From the NCBI GenBank assembly GCA_016946835.1, contig JACVTC010000161.1:322501-358995 (forward strand): a stretch of DNA of 36,495 nt, written 5' to 3'. A program made the position numbers and the translations under genes. This document shows, piece after piece, positions 14,452 through 24,637 of this stretch. Within the stretch, counting starts at the first letter, position 1. The number at the start of each line of letters is the position of its first letter. The notes below the pieces were generated by a model that worked only from the letters and a program-made list of their open reading frames with translations, searched no databases and was not told the DNA's origin. The stretch is from Neocallimastix lanati (nom. inval.). Taxonomy: Eukaryota > Neocallimastigomycota > Neocallimastigomycetes > Neocallimastigales > Neocallimastigaceae.

Positions 14452-17019
14452 ATGGTTTATATTAAAACAGTTTCTTCTAAATCTCTTGAAGAATCACATT
14501 CTAATGTCAAGGTAGTTAATGGTAATGATGAAAAAGCAGTGATTGAAGCCATTGAAGCCATTAAGAAAACAGGAACAAGCAATACTAATAATGCTAGCAC
14601 TGCCTCTTCAGTGAGCGATGATAAGCCTCGTGAACGTTTAATCGTTGTTTCTAATCGTTTACCAGTTACCATCACAAAAACTGAAGATGGTTTCAAATAC
14701 ACTATGAGTAGTGGTGGTTTAGTCTCAGCTTTAAGTGGTTTAAAACGTGAAATGTCATTCACTTGGATCGGTTGGCCAGGTCTTGACTTCCCAAAGGAAG
14801 AACGTGAAGAAGTTGCCAAAACTTTATTAGAAAGTTATTCCTGTTACCCAGTCTTTTTGGATGATGATATTGCTGATGCTCACTACAATGGATTCTCCAA
14901 TGGTATCATTTGGCCATTATTCCACTACTACCCTGGTGAAATTAATTTCGATGAATCTCAATATGAGGCTTATCAAATCGCTAACCAAGCCTTTGCTGAT
15001 GCCTTATTAGAAGTCATTGAAGATGGTGATATCGTTTGGGTTCAGGATTATCATTTAATGCTTCTTCCTCGTATGTTGAGAGAATCCCTTCCAGAAAATA
15101 TCAATGTTCGTATCGGTTTCTTCCTTCATACCCCATTCCCTTCCTCTGAAATCTATCGTGTCCTTCCAGTTCGTAAGGAAATTCTTCTTGGTATCTTAAA
15201 TAGTGATTTAATCGGTTTCCATACTTATGACTATGCTCGTCACTTTTTAAGTTCCTGTACTCGTGTTCTCTCCCTCTACACTATGCCTAACACCGTAGAA
15301 TTTGAAGGACGTACTGTCTACGTCGGTACTTTCCCTATCGGTATCGATCCAAACAAATTCACAGAACACTTGAAGGTTCCAAGAGTTCAGGAACGTATCG
15401 AACATCTTCAAAAGCGTTTTGAAGGTATGAAGATTATCGTTGGTGTTGACCGTTTAGATTACATTAAGGGGGTTCCTCAAAAGTTACACGCTCTCGAACA
15501 ATTCCTTTCCGATCATCCAGAATGGATTGGTAAGGTTGTATTGATTCAGGTCGCTGTTCCTTCTCGTCAAGATGTTCAGGAATATCAAAATCTTCAAACC
15601 ATTGTCAATGAATTAGTTGGTAGAATTAATGGTAAGTATGGTACCATTGAATTTATGCCAATCTACTTTATTCATAAATCCGTTAATTTCGATGATTTAG
15701 TCGCCCTTTACGCTGTCTCCGATGTCTGTATGGTATCCTCTACCCGTGATGGTATGAATCTTGTTTCCTACGAATACATTGCCTGTCAATCCAAGAAGCA
15801 TGGTGCTCTTATTCTTTCTGAATTTGCTGGTGCCGCTCAATCCTTGAACGGTTCCATCATCGTCAACCCATGGAGTACAGAGGATCTTTCTCAAGCCATC
15901 TATGATGCTGTCACCATGCCAGAAGATGTAAAGGCCGCTAATCATGAAAAGCTTTACCGTTACGTTCACAAGTATACCGCTGCCCACTGGGGATTAAACT
16001 TTATCTCAGAATTGAAAAGGGTTACCGAGGAGTCCCATAGTAAAAAATTGAGAGTTCTCGATCCAAAGAAGGTCATTAAATCTTTCAAGAATTCTACCGG
16101 TAAGAAGGTTATCTTTTTGGATTATGATGGTACCTTAACCACTTCTCATAAATTGGCTGAATTTGCTCAACCTTCCTCTCCACTTCTTGCTACCTTGAAG
16201 GTTCTCTCAAAGATGGATAATGTCTACGTCTACATTATTAGTGGTCGTAGTCGTAAATACTTGGATCAATGGTTTGCTGAAACCAATGTTGGTCTTGGTG
16301 CCGAGCATGGTTGCTTCTACCGTCATCCAAAATCCTGGAATGAAAGAAAGCGTTACAGTGACAGTATCATTTCTGGAGATATTTCCTCAGTTGTTTCTGG
16401 TCTCTGTTCCACTACAACTTCTCTAGTCAATGAAACGAATGAAAATGAAATTCAAACCGCTGTCGTTGTTCAACGTGCTAAGCGTGTTAAGGATGATGAT
16501 GGTTGGATCGCTTTAGTAGATCAAGTTAACTCCTCTTGGAAGGATACCATTCGTCCTTTATTCCAACACTACACTGAACGTACTCCAGGTTCATTCATCG
16601 AAGAAAAGGAGGTTAACATTACCTGGCATTATCGTAATGCTGATCCAGAATTTGGTAGTTGGCAAGCAGCTGAACTTCAATGTAATTTAGAAAAGATTCT
16701 TAGTCATATGGCCCTTACCATCGTTTTGGGTAAGAAGACTCTTGAACTTAGACCTGCTTCCGTAGATAAATCCACCGTAGCTAAATGCATTCTTAAGGAT
16801 TTAAAGGCTGGTCAACACTCTCTTGGAGATATTGATTTTGTTCTTTGTATTGGTGATGGTAAAACCGATGAACCTGTCTTTACTCTCTTAAACGGTTATA
16901 ATGCCAATGATTACTATACCGCTACCGTTGGTAAGAAACAAACTGAAGCCAAATTCTATATTGAAAATGTCAGTGAAGTTCAAGGTCTCTTGAATGAATT
17001 AATTTCATTACCAAAATAA
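14452..17019 (+). CDS. Trehalose-6-phosphate synthase/phosphatase, bifunctional (Tps2-like)
   Basis: This 855-residue protein should make trehalose 6-phosphate from UDP-glucose and glucose 6-phosphate, then remove the phosphate to give trehalose, a cytosolic stress and storage sugar. Residues ~61-520 are a GT20 synthase domain: SNRLP (67-71), GGLVSALSG (88-96), QDYH (198-201), FLHTPFP (224-230), VDRLDYIKG (332-340) and RDGMNLVSYEY (432-442). D199, H226, R334, K339, D433 and E441 match the E. coli OtsA active-site motifs. Residues ~552-855 are a HAD trehalose phosphatase: FLDYDGTLT (555-563; D557, D559), IISGR (595-599), AEHGCF (617-622), ITWHYR (723-728) and GDGKTDE (801-807). The first in-frame ATG is 14452; residues 1-60 are a low-complexity leader. 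There is no intron. An extra Asp/Asn/Glu-containing segment (~626-682) sits inside the phosphatase, and the usual GDD of motif IV is GDG. Antisense frames are shadows. Confidence 0.96.
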   Translation: MVYIKTVSSKSLEESHSNVKVVNGNDEKAVIEAIEAIKKTGTSNTNNASTASSVSDDKPRERLIVVSNRLPVTITKTEDGFKYTMSSGGLVSALSGLKREMSFTWIGWPGLDFPKEEREEVAKTLLESYSCYPVFLDDDIADAHYNGFSNGIIWPLFHYYPGEINFDESQYEAYQIANQAFADALLEVIEDGDIVWVQDYHLMLLPRMLRESLPENINVRIGFFLHTPFPSSEIYRVLPVRKEILLGILNSDLIGFHTYDYARHFLSSCTRVLSLYTMPNTVEFEGRTVYVGTFPIGIDPNKFTEHLKVPRVQERIEHLQKRFEGMKIIVGVDRLDYIKGVPQKLHALEQFLSDHPEWIGKVVLIQVAVPSRQDVQEYQNLQTIVNELVGRINGKYGTIEFMPIYFIHKSVNFDDLVALYAVSDVCMVSSTRDGMNLVSYEYIACQSKKHGALILSEFAGAAQSLNGSIIVNPWSTEDLSQAIYDAVTMPEDVKAANHEKLYRYVHKYTAAHWGLNFISELKRVTEESHSKKLRVLDPKKVIKSFKNSTGKKVIFLDYDGTLTTSHKLAEFAQPSSPLLATLKVLSKMDNVYVYIISGRSRKYLDQWFAETNVGLGAEHGCFYRHPKSWNERKRYSDSIISGDISSVVSGLCSTTTSLVNETNENEIQTAVVVQRAKRVKDDDGWIALVDQVNSSWKDTIRPLFQHYTERTPGSFIEEKEVNITWHYRNADPEFGSWQAAELQCNLEKILSHMALTIVLGKKTLELRPASVDKSTVAKCILKDLKAGQHSLGDIDFVLCIGDGKTDEPVFTLLNGYNANDYYTATVGKKQTEAKFYIENVSEVQGLLNELISLPK

Positions 17020-18585
17020 AGGAAAGAAAGAAAATTTATTGAGTGAATAAAAAAATGAGAGAGAAGAAAGGAAAAAAAAAAATAAAAAAATAGCAATCAA
17101 TATATATTAAATTCAATTAAAAAAATAAAATTCAATTATGACAATAATCTATAAGTATATTTACAAAAAAAAAAAAAAAAAAAATTAATAATTCAATAAT
17201 TATATAATCCATAGCCAATTTTTTTTATAAAAAAAAAACTTATTAAATATATATATTAATTTTTTTTTTTAGTATATCAAAAAAAAAAAAATAATAATAA
17301 ATATATATATTTAACCCCTACTATTTTTTTAATATTATTATTATTATAATACAATATTAATTAATTAATTAATTAGTTTTTTTTTAAATATTCTTTTTAT
17401 AAAAGTTTTATTTATTTTTTATTTTATTTTTTATTTTATTTAATTATATAATTTATTTTTTTTTTTACATTTGTTTTTTTAAAAACAAATAACAAAAAAT
17501 TAAATTTTTTTAAAAAAAAAATTATTTATTTATTTATTTATTTAAATAAAAAATACCTAATAATTAATATTAATATATATAATATATTTTTATTTAATAT
17601 TTTTCTTATTAAATGAAATAATATATATTAGATTATATATTAATAATAAAATAAAATAAAGAAAAGTAATGAAGTAAAGCAGAAAACCCCTTATAATTAT
17701 TATTACCTATTTATTATTATTAATATTTTAAATAGTATAAATATAAATAATATTCATTTTTTTTTCCTTTAAAAAAAAATGAAAATTATATAAATTAATA
17801 AAATATATTTTTTTATATTTATCGTTATATATAATAATTAAATAAATAAATCTATTTTTATTCATTTAATTATTTCATTTATTAAAACATTTTCACCCCC
17901 TAAATCCTTCAATTTTATTTTATTTTATTTTTTCTCTTCTTTTGATAATAAGAGAAATGAATTATTTATAAAAGAAATGAATTTGTGAAAATTGAAAGAT
18001 TCAAAATAATATATATAAAGTATTAGGATTATAGTAAATATCTCAACACTACTACTACTACTACTACTACTACTAAATTATATAATATATATTAAAAATA
18101 ATTGACATTTAAAAATGAAATTTTTTTTTTTTATTTTTTTTTTTTTTTTGATATATAACAAAAAAAAAAAAAAAAAAAAAAAAAAAGTGTTAAAAAAAAA
18201 AAAAAAAAAAAAAAACAGCAATAACGTTTTATTTATAAAGTCCAGCAAATTCAACTAACTTTATGAAACCCTATTGAAAATAAAACAAAACAAAACAAAA
18301 TAATTAAAACAAAAAAACAAAAAAACAAAAAAAAAGAAAAACAATTAAAAAATAAATTTAAAAAATGAATTAAAAATAAAATTAAAAAGGAAACAAAAAA
18401 TATTACAATATAAACCATATATAAAAAAAAATAAAATAAATAAAATAAAATAAAATAAAATAATATAAAATTAAAAATTGAAAAATTGAAAAATTTTTCA
18501 ATTATTATTTTGTTTAAAGGAAGGATGGGGAAAACCTTTTAAAAAATATATATAAAAAATAAAAATAAAAATAAAAATAAAAATA

Positions 18586-18625
<40 letters not shown>

Positions 18626-18711
18626 TAAATAAATAAATAATCATTACAACTAATAAATTAATAATATATAATTATAAAAAATAAAAAAAAAAAAAAAAAA
18701 AGAATTAAAAT

Positions 18712-18743
<32 letters not shown>

Positions 18744-19067
18744 TAAAAAATATTTTGTTTTTTTATTTTTTTTATATACTAACCTACTTACTATGAATAA
18801 TAATAATAATTTAGCCTATAAAAATTTTTTTATAAAAAAAAAAAAATAAAAAATAAAAAAAATAAAACTAAAAACTAAAAACTAAAAAAAAAAAAAAAAA
18901 AGTAGTTATTTTATATAATTATGTATGTATTGTATTTATTTATTGTTCATTTTTTTATTTTTTTTTTTTTTTCTGACTTTTTTTTTTTTTTTTTTTTTAA
19001 AAAAAAGAAATTAATGTGTTACTTTTATATATACATATATACTTATATATATTGTAGTAATGAAAGA
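17020..19067. other. AT-rich spacer downstream of the trehalose gene
   Basis: AATAAA at 17046-17051 is a possible poly(A) signal for the upstream gene, though such words are common here. The rest is A/T runs with (ACT)n at about 18045-18076, (AAT)n at about 18589-18623 and repeated AAACA and AAAAT motifs. No coding signal was seen. The stretch ends just before the left copy of the 98-bp direct repeat. Confidence 0.75.
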
Positions 19068-19165
19068 TGATATTAAGTTGGGTGATTTTATAGGAGGGGA
19101 CGTATTCATCTACCTCCCCTACTTGCATAAAATCTAAATTTGGTCAAGATATTATCTCTCCTACT
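19068..19165 (+). repeat. Left copy of 98-bp direct repeat (probable target-site duplication)
   Basis: Matches 24638-24735 with a single mismatch (A at 19072 versus G at 24642). It lies immediately before the unique 5' end of the intact retrotransposon. Because the right copy is continuous and in frame with the reverse transcriptase of the next element, this left copy is best read as a duplicated piece of that older element. Confidence 0.75.
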
Positions 19166-19955
19166 CCCCAATGAAGTGGACTGTTTTTCCAGGTCCATGG
19201 AGGGTTGATGGAAAAGGAATAACCTATATCAGGTGTACTAATTACAGCTTTCTGTGATTCTGATGATAATATATGGTTATACTTTCTAAAGTGGCTCCCG
19301 AGCAGGGGTGTACTCGATTTATGTATTTAAATCGCCTGCAAGGGGAATTAACTTTACTCTTATAAAGTAGATCCACAGTACTGGTGCAAAATAGTAGTAA
19401 AGTTATATTTTGTGTTAATTAATAACATTATGCGCAATGGTAATGTTTTTGGTAAAATTTTTCTGGTGAACACTCACTGCGGAATATAATGGTGCTTTTT
19501 TGGAACATTGTTAAATAAGTTACACCCAAGAATTAGTAATACATTTTCATTGTATTTCTATTTTCATGTAGTATTACTATTCTCATGTAAGAATCTATTG
19601 TATTCAATTGTATTTCAACTTTATATTTCATGTATCACGTTGTAAGAGATTGATTCACTCTAAATCTTGTAGTAATTTATTTAACTCTGTACTAATTTTG
19701 TGCCATTTTATTTCATCAATTCAATCTTAGTCATTAAATACTTTATGATATTCAATTTAAATAATATACTGAAAAAAGTGCTAAATCAAATTATTTTTCA
19801 ATCATTCAACAAACTACTAATTATCGAAATTATTTACTCCAAAAAGATATAAAATTATTACAATTCTCATTATACTCAAGACTTTATAATAAAAATTGAC
19901 TTTTTTTTATTTTTTTTTTTTTTTAGTTATTAATTTTTAGTTTTTTATTACTATT
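19166..19955 (+). promoter_or_regulatory. 5' UTR and likely internal promoter of copy 1
   Basis: About 790 bp with visibly higher G+C at its start (19166-19400) than the surrounding DNA. Non-LTR elements of this kind must carry their promoter inside the transcribed 5' UTR, so the region probably serves that role. The window shows no other copy of this segment for comparison. An in-frame TAG at 19938-19940 and the first ATG at 19956 fix the ORF start. Confidence 0.55.
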
Positions 19956-22900
19956 ATGGAAATCCAATTTATAAGAAATAAGAATTTCATTCTAAGAGGT
20001 TCAAGGTGCCACGGTATACCAATGGAGAATACGAAACTACTCTTTATCCGCGGACTTCGATCTTGGCCAGAAATCAAAATGAGAAGACATTTAAAGAAAA
20101 CTCTGAATGAATTAAATGATAAGGTTTTATCAGTTAAACGTATTGCTAATTTTAATGATGCATTCTTTAAAATTAAAATAGTAGGTAATGAAGAAGAATT
20201 AACATCTATTACTGATTGTATTGTTAATAGTTTCAAACGTGCTTCAATTAACGTTATTAATTGTAGCAAAAGGAATCATAAATACAGTTTTTCTTCACTC
20301 AAAAGGAAACATTTTGCCTTATCAGAAAAAGTGAATTCATCTTATAATATCAACTTATTCACTACTTCAAATTCAAATGCAGATTCAAGTCAAAATTCAA
20401 ATTCAAGTTCAAATACAGATTCATGTTCAAGTTCAAGTACAAGCTCAAGTTCAAGTTCAAGTCCAAGTTCAAGTACAAGCTCAAGTTCAAGTTCAAGTAC
20501 AAGTTTAAGTACAAGTTCAAGTACAGGTTCAAGTTCAAGTTCAAGTACAAGTTCAAGTTCAAGTTCAAGTTCAAGTACAAGTTCAAGTTCAATTTCAAAT
20601 TTATGTTTAAATTCAGTTTCAAGCTCAGATTCAAATTCAAATTTCAGTTCAATCAATTATAATAATTCCAATAATATTAATAACACTCATATTAATAATA
20701 ATACAGTTAAAGAATTTTCTCTATGTGTCAGTTGGAATACTAATGGATGGAACTTTGATAAAAAAGACAGTGTTGAATTCTTTATTTCAATGTACAAACC
20801 ACTTTTCTTATGCTTTCAGGAAACAGGAAATGGTTCAGGTTCTAGCAGTAAATATCCATGTCGAGTATCATTAAAAAACTACAAACATTTCTTCAAAAAA
20901 GCTAATAATGAAATTCCCGGTAAAAGAGGTCTTTATATTGGGTTTCATAATTCTTGTCAAGCCTCTCTTGAAAACAACACTTATGAGTATATTATTTCCT
21001 TGTATACTTATAATTTTTGGAATTTCACTAAATGTTCTATTGGTAATGTGTACGTACCTCATAGTGGCCATAGCCTTCATGCTAGAGCTGCTAGAATTGA
21101 AATATTGTCTTGGTTAAATAGTCACTCTTCTCATCCTTCAATGTTGGTTGGTGATTTTAATTTACCTACTGAGAAATTAAGTAATTTGCTCTCTAAATTT
21201 AGTAATTGGAAAATTCTTCCCTTATGGGGCTCCCCAATTTCATGGAGTAGAGGTAATAGAGAATCTGATATAGATCATGCGATTGTCAATGATCATATAT
21301 TAGATTTACTTTCATATGGTACTTTTATTGACTTTCCCCCCATTTCGGATCATAAACCTTTATTAATAAAAGGTAAATGTTTTTCATCAGTTAATTCAGA
21401 TAATTCTTTCTCTCTGCCTAAAAAGACAGTTAAATGGGATAGATTAAAATGTATAAATGAAAAAGAATCAATTTTTGACAACAACTATTTTAGTGTATTA
21501 GAGGAAGTGATTCCAGATCCTAATATTAGTATTGATGATATTTCAAAGAAATTTATTTCAACTTCATTCAATATTGCTAAGGAACTTAATATCACGTCAA
21601 TTTCAGAAGTTCGAAAATCTTTTTTTCATATGTCGCAGAAAATATTTAATTTGCAAAAACTCAAAATGAAATTATATAAATCCATTAAAAGAAGAGGTTC
21701 TTATCATAATTTAGATGAATTTGAAGAATTAATTGATAAATATAATAGAATGTGCAAAATTATTCATCATATGTGTAATATTTATAGGAAAACTGAATAC
21801 CAACATTGGATTAATACAGGATGTGAATATATGAAATCTCATAACCCTAAAAAAGCTTGGAAATGGCTTAAAACAACAGCAAAAGTAGATAAATTTAAAA
21901 ATATGTCAAATTCTCCAGTAAAGGACAAAAATGGTAAACTAGCTACTTCTACTAAAGAACAGTTAGAAGTATGGCACAATCACTATAAAAAACTTGCTTC
22001 AAGCCATTCTGATATCAATAGTGCATTAATCGAATGGTATAATAAATTTTCCAATGGAACATTTAGGTATACGAGACACAATGAATGGGATATAAATCAA
22101 GACATCAGTATAGAAGAAATTAGAGAAGCAATTTTGGCTACTCCAAATTTTAAAGCTTCAGGCCCGGATGGAATTCCTATTGAATTTTATAAAGCTTTAA
22201 TTCCTCCGGATGACGAAAATTCAGTAAATAATTCTTCTTCTGGTTTAAATTGTTTACAGAAGATATACTCAAGAATTTGGAATGGAGAATTTCCTAGCTC
22301 ATGGAATGAAGCAAGTATTATATCTATTCCTAAAAAAGGAGATGATCTATCTGATTGTGACAATTATCGAGGTATCTCTCTGATTAACAATGGTATTAAA
22401 CTCATTTCGAAAATAGTCTCCAAAAGAATTTCAGAATATGGACTTAAAAATAATTTTATTAGGCCAGAGCAATTTGGATTTCGTACTAAAGAAGAATGTG
22501 TTAGTTTATTTATTTCAATTCGAGAAATTTGTCAAAGGCGTAAAAATGATAATAAAGAAACTTACCTAGCTTTTCTAGATTTAAAAAAGGCATATGATTC
22601 TGTTCCAATAGGTAATATTTTATATAAATTAGATGCTTTAGGTATTAGAGGTAAATGTTATCAATTTATAAAAAATCTATATTTGACATCCAAAGCTAGT
22701 GTTAAAATTGATGATCAATATTCGGAATCTTTTAATATTATGAAAGGAGTTAGACAAGGTTGTCCACTATCACCAATTCTTTTCAATCTTTTTATTAATG
22801 ACATTTTTAATGTTGTTTCAGAACTTGGAATTCCTTTAGGCGAATCTAGATGTTGTGGTGGACTCTTTGCAGATGATATTGTTCTATGCGCACCGTCAAG

Positions 22901-24377
22901 AATTAAGTTGAAAAAAATGCTTAAGAAGGTAAATGAATGGGCTAAATTTAATATGATGAATTTTGGAATTAATAAGTGTGCAACGATGGTGATTCGACCA
23001 GACACACCTCTTTTTCAAAATAAAAGAGATCCTACTTTTTATCTTGCTGGTCAATCAATTCCAATAACTAAATGTTATACCTATTTAGGTATACCATTTG
23101 ATAAAAGCTTATCGTTGAAACCTATTATTAAATTACTTAACTCTAAAGTAACTAAATCTCTCTTTTCTGTTAGTAAATTTCTTTCAAATTCCAAAATTCC
23201 TATTCCATTTAAGAAGATTATAATTAACTCTTATGTACTTAGTAAAGTCTCTTACTTTGCACCTTTACTTGGTTCGAATAAAACGAGAACAAATAATACT
23301 CAGAAATTAATTAATAAAGGATTAAGATGGATTGCAGGTATACAAAAAGCCAAATCATTTATTAATGTATATTCTATTTCAAAAGATTTACATATTCCTC
23401 CATTGTCAGCTAAGTGTGCTTTGTCTCAGGTCAAATGTTTTGATAAATGGAAAAATTCAAATTGTATTATTTCCTATTTAGTTAATAATATTCCAAAATC
23501 TAGAAAATATACATGGACAAAAGAAAGTAGAACTCTTAAACGTAAACTAGAGAAAAGAGGTAATAACGATAATAAAATCAAGGATTTTTATTGGAAAAGA
23601 GATATGAAAATCAATTCTATTAAAGCTGAGTTTTATGACAAAAACAAATTCGAAGAAACATCAAAATTTATAAAATTTTGTTATGACTATCCTGATCTTT
23701 CATATGGTTTCTATTGGCTATTGAGAGCACGAAGCGGATATAGATTAGATGCTAGAATTGCTAAAGCTGCAAAAATAGTGGACCAAATGTGTCCTAATTT
23801 TTGTCCCTGTTGTAAAAGTAATAAACAATGGATAAGTCATTGGTTAATTGATTGTCCCTTTTTCAATCATACTCGTAGTAAAGTTAATGATAAAATTTTA
23901 TTTTTATATAATGCTTTTTACCGTGGCAACCTAACAAATGATATTGTTAATAGTAATAATGATAATAGTAATAGTAATAATAGTAATAGTTATAATAGTA
24001 ATAATAATATTAGTAATAGTATTTTTAGTAATGTTAGTAATAGTATTGAAAATAATGTGTATATTGATTCTAGTGTGTGTGAAAAAGTGTTTAATTTCCT
24101 TCTTGGAGGTCGAAGTATTAATAACAGTACAAGGGAATGGAAGGATCTATTTAAGTGCCAGATGAAATCAGGTGCTTATTCTGATACTCCGTTCTTAGTA
24201 GTTACTGCGGCACTTCTCCAATCGATTATACCTATTGCTATTGGCCAGCAATGGTCTTTATTCAATAGGTTCAAATCGAATCGTACTACTACTACCAAGA
24301 GCGTCAATGCTGAAGAAACAGTAAGACAGGCCAGCAGGGCTAGCGCAACTAATGAAGATCATAATTTTGTATCTTAA
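19956..24377 (+). CDS. Retrotransposon polyprotein: endonuclease, reverse transcriptase, zinc finger
   Basis: A 1473-residue ORF that would nick target DNA and copy element RNA at the nick. Residues 1-105 contain KLLFIRGL and DAFFKIKIV spaced like the RNP2/RNP1 strands of an RRM, a possible RNA-binding domain. Residues ~138-235 are Ser-rich and 233-250 Asn-rich. An APE endonuclease spans ~255-472: SWNTNGW (N261), FQET (E289), VGDFNLP (D400, N402), SDIDH (D440) and SDHK (D465, H466). The reverse transcriptase spans ~735-1050: SGPDGIP, IPKKGDDLSDCDNYRG, RPEQFGFR, FLDLKKAYDSVP (D875), GVRQGCPLSP, FADD (D973, D974) and YLGIPF. A zf-RVT-type CCHC finger (C1283, C1286, H1295, C1300) follows, then an Asn/Ser linker (1333-1368). 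All catalytic residues are present, so it may be active. No separate ORF1 exists. Confidence 0.95.
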   Translation: MEIQFIRNKNFILRGSRCHGIPMENTKLLFIRGLRSWPEIKMRRHLKKTLNELNDKVLSVKRIANFNDAFFKIKIVGNEEELTSITDCIVNSFKRASINVINCSKRNHKYSFSSLKRKHFALSEKVNSSYNINLFTTSNSNADSSQNSNSSSNTDSCSSSSTSSSSSSSPSSSTSSSSSSSTSLSTSSSTGSSSSSSTSSSSSSSSSTSSSSISNLCLNSVSSSDSNSNFSSINYNNSNNINNTHINNNTVKEFSLCVSWNTNGWNFDKKDSVEFFISMYKPLFLCFQETGNGSGSSSKYPCRVSLKNYKHFFKKANNEIPGKRGLYIGFHNSCQASLENNTYEYIISLYTYNFWNFTKCSIGNVYVPHSGHSLHARAARIEILSWLNSHSSHPSMLVGDFNLPTEKLSNLLSKFSNWKILPLWGSPISWSRGNRESDIDHAIVNDHILDLLSYGTFIDFPPISDHKPLLIKGKCFSSVNSDNSFSLPKKTVKWDRLKCINEKESIFDNNYFSVLEEVIPDPNISIDDISKKFISTSFNIAKELNITSISEVRKSFFHMSQKIFNLQKLKMKLYKSIKRRGSYHNLDEFEELIDKYNRMCKIIHHMCNIYRKTEYQHWINTGCEYMKSHNPKKAWKWLKTTAKVDKFKNMSNSPVKDKNGKLATSTKEQLEVWHNHYKKLASSHSDINSALIEWYNKFSNGTFRYTRHNEWDINQDISIEEIREAILATPNFKASGPDGIPIEFYKALIPPDDENSVNNSSSGLNCLQKIYSRIWNGEFPSSWNEASIISIPKKGDDLSDCDNYRGISLINNGIKLISKIVSKRISEYGLKNNFIRPEQFGFRTKEECVSLFISIREICQRRKNDNKETYLAFLDLKKAYDSVPIGNILYKLDALGIRGKCYQFIKNLYLTSKASVKIDDQYSESFNIMKGVRQGCPLSPILFNLFINDIFNVVSELGIPLGESRCCGGLFADDIVLCAPSRIKLKKMLKKVNEWAKFNMMNFGINKCATMVIRPDTPLFQNKRDPTFYLAGQSIPITKCYTYLGIPFDKSLSLKPIIKLLNSKVTKSLFSVSKFLSNSKIPIPFKKIIINSYVLSKVSYFAPLLGSNKTRTNNTQKLINKGLRWIAGIQKAKSFINVYSISKDLHIPPLSAKCALSQVKCFDKWKNSNCIISYLVNNIPKSRKYTWTKESRTLKRKLEKRGNNDNKIKDFYWKRDMKINSIKAEFYDKNKFEETSKFIKFCYDYPDLSYGFYWLLRARSGYRLDARIAKAAKIVDQMCPNFCPCCKSNKQWISHWLIDCPFFNHTRSKVNDKILFLYNAFYRGNLTNDIVNSNNDNSNSNNSNSYNSNNNISNSIFSNVSNSIENNVYIDSSVCEKVFNFLLGGRSINNSTREWKDLFKCQMKSGAYSDTPFLVVTAALLQSIIPIAIGQQWSLFNRFKSNRTTTTKSVNAEETVRQASRASATNEDHNFVS
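20367..20660 (+). repeat. Hexanucleotide-type Ser/Thr-coding repeat inside copy 1 ORF
   Basis: Runs of AGTTCA/AGTACA code for poly-Ser with scattered Thr between the RRM-like N-terminus and the endonuclease. The length is kept in multiples of three. Both strands stay open here, which creates spurious Lys/Phe and Leu/Asn frames. It probably acts as a disordered linker. Confidence 0.9.
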
Positions 24378-24408
24378 AATTATGATTAACATTGCGAAGT
24401 CAAAGTTA

Positions 24409-24432
24409 ATTATTATACTTCAGTATAATAAT
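24409..24432 (+). promoter_or_regulatory. 3' UTR hairpin of copy 1
   Basis: ATTATTATAC (24409-24418) and GTATAATAAT (24423-24432) pair perfectly over 10 bp around a TTCA loop. The hairpin is flanked by GCGAAGTC (24393-24400) and GTGAAGTC (24439-24446). It lies about 30 nt after the stop codon. A 3' stem-loop is a plausible recognition site for the element's reverse transcriptase, but this is not shown. Confidence 0.65.
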
Positions 24433-24588
24433 GCCCTTGTGAAGTCTTACAAATATTAATTAAATGAAACTAGAATATATTATTCCATTATTTTATTTTT
24501 ATTTTGTGTTGTGTTTTATTTTTTGTTTATTTTTTTATCTTTTTTTTTTTATTATTTTATTACATGTATTTTTATCAAATATTTAATT

Positions 24589-24637
24589 AATAAAGATGAA
24601 ACAAGTTTGCTGCCGTTAAAAAAAAAAAAAAAAAAAA
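24589..24637 (+). terminator. Poly(A) signal and 20-nt tail of copy 1
   Basis: AATAAA at 24589-24594 is followed 24 nt later by a 20-nt A run (24618-24637). This is the expected 3' end of a polyadenylated retrotransposon transcript copied into DNA. Confidence 0.85.

Larger units (their letters stand above)
19166..24637 (+). mobile_element. Full-length non-LTR retrotransposon (copy 1)
   Basis: The element comprises a ~790-bp 5' UTR, one long ORF (19956-24377), a ~240-bp 3' UTR with a perfect hairpin and AATAAA, and a 20-nt poly(A) tail at 24618-24637. There are no long terminal repeats. It has an APE-type endonuclease, a reverse transcriptase and a C-terminal zinc finger; I see no RNase H domain. 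The 98-bp direct repeat flanks it on both sides. The intact ORF and near-identical flanking repeats suggest a recent insertion. Clade assignment needs a phylogeny; it is only safe to say an APE-endonuclease LINE. Confidence 0.92.

Noticed and set aside
19257-19305. CTGATGA in the LINE 5' UTR as a hammerhead ribozyme core
   Set aside because: No GAAA strand or matching stems follow at the right distance; a self-cleaving fold could not be drawn.
20362-20662. Three long open frames overlapping the Ser repeat (Lys/Phe, Leu/Asn, Glu/Leu)
   Set aside because: A hexanucleotide repeat without stop codons stays open in several frames; the real frame is the one joined to the endonuclease and reverse transcriptase.
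24266-24290. GGTTCAAATC resembling a tRNA B box
   Set aside because: Lies inside the LINE ORF; no A box or cloverleaf around it.
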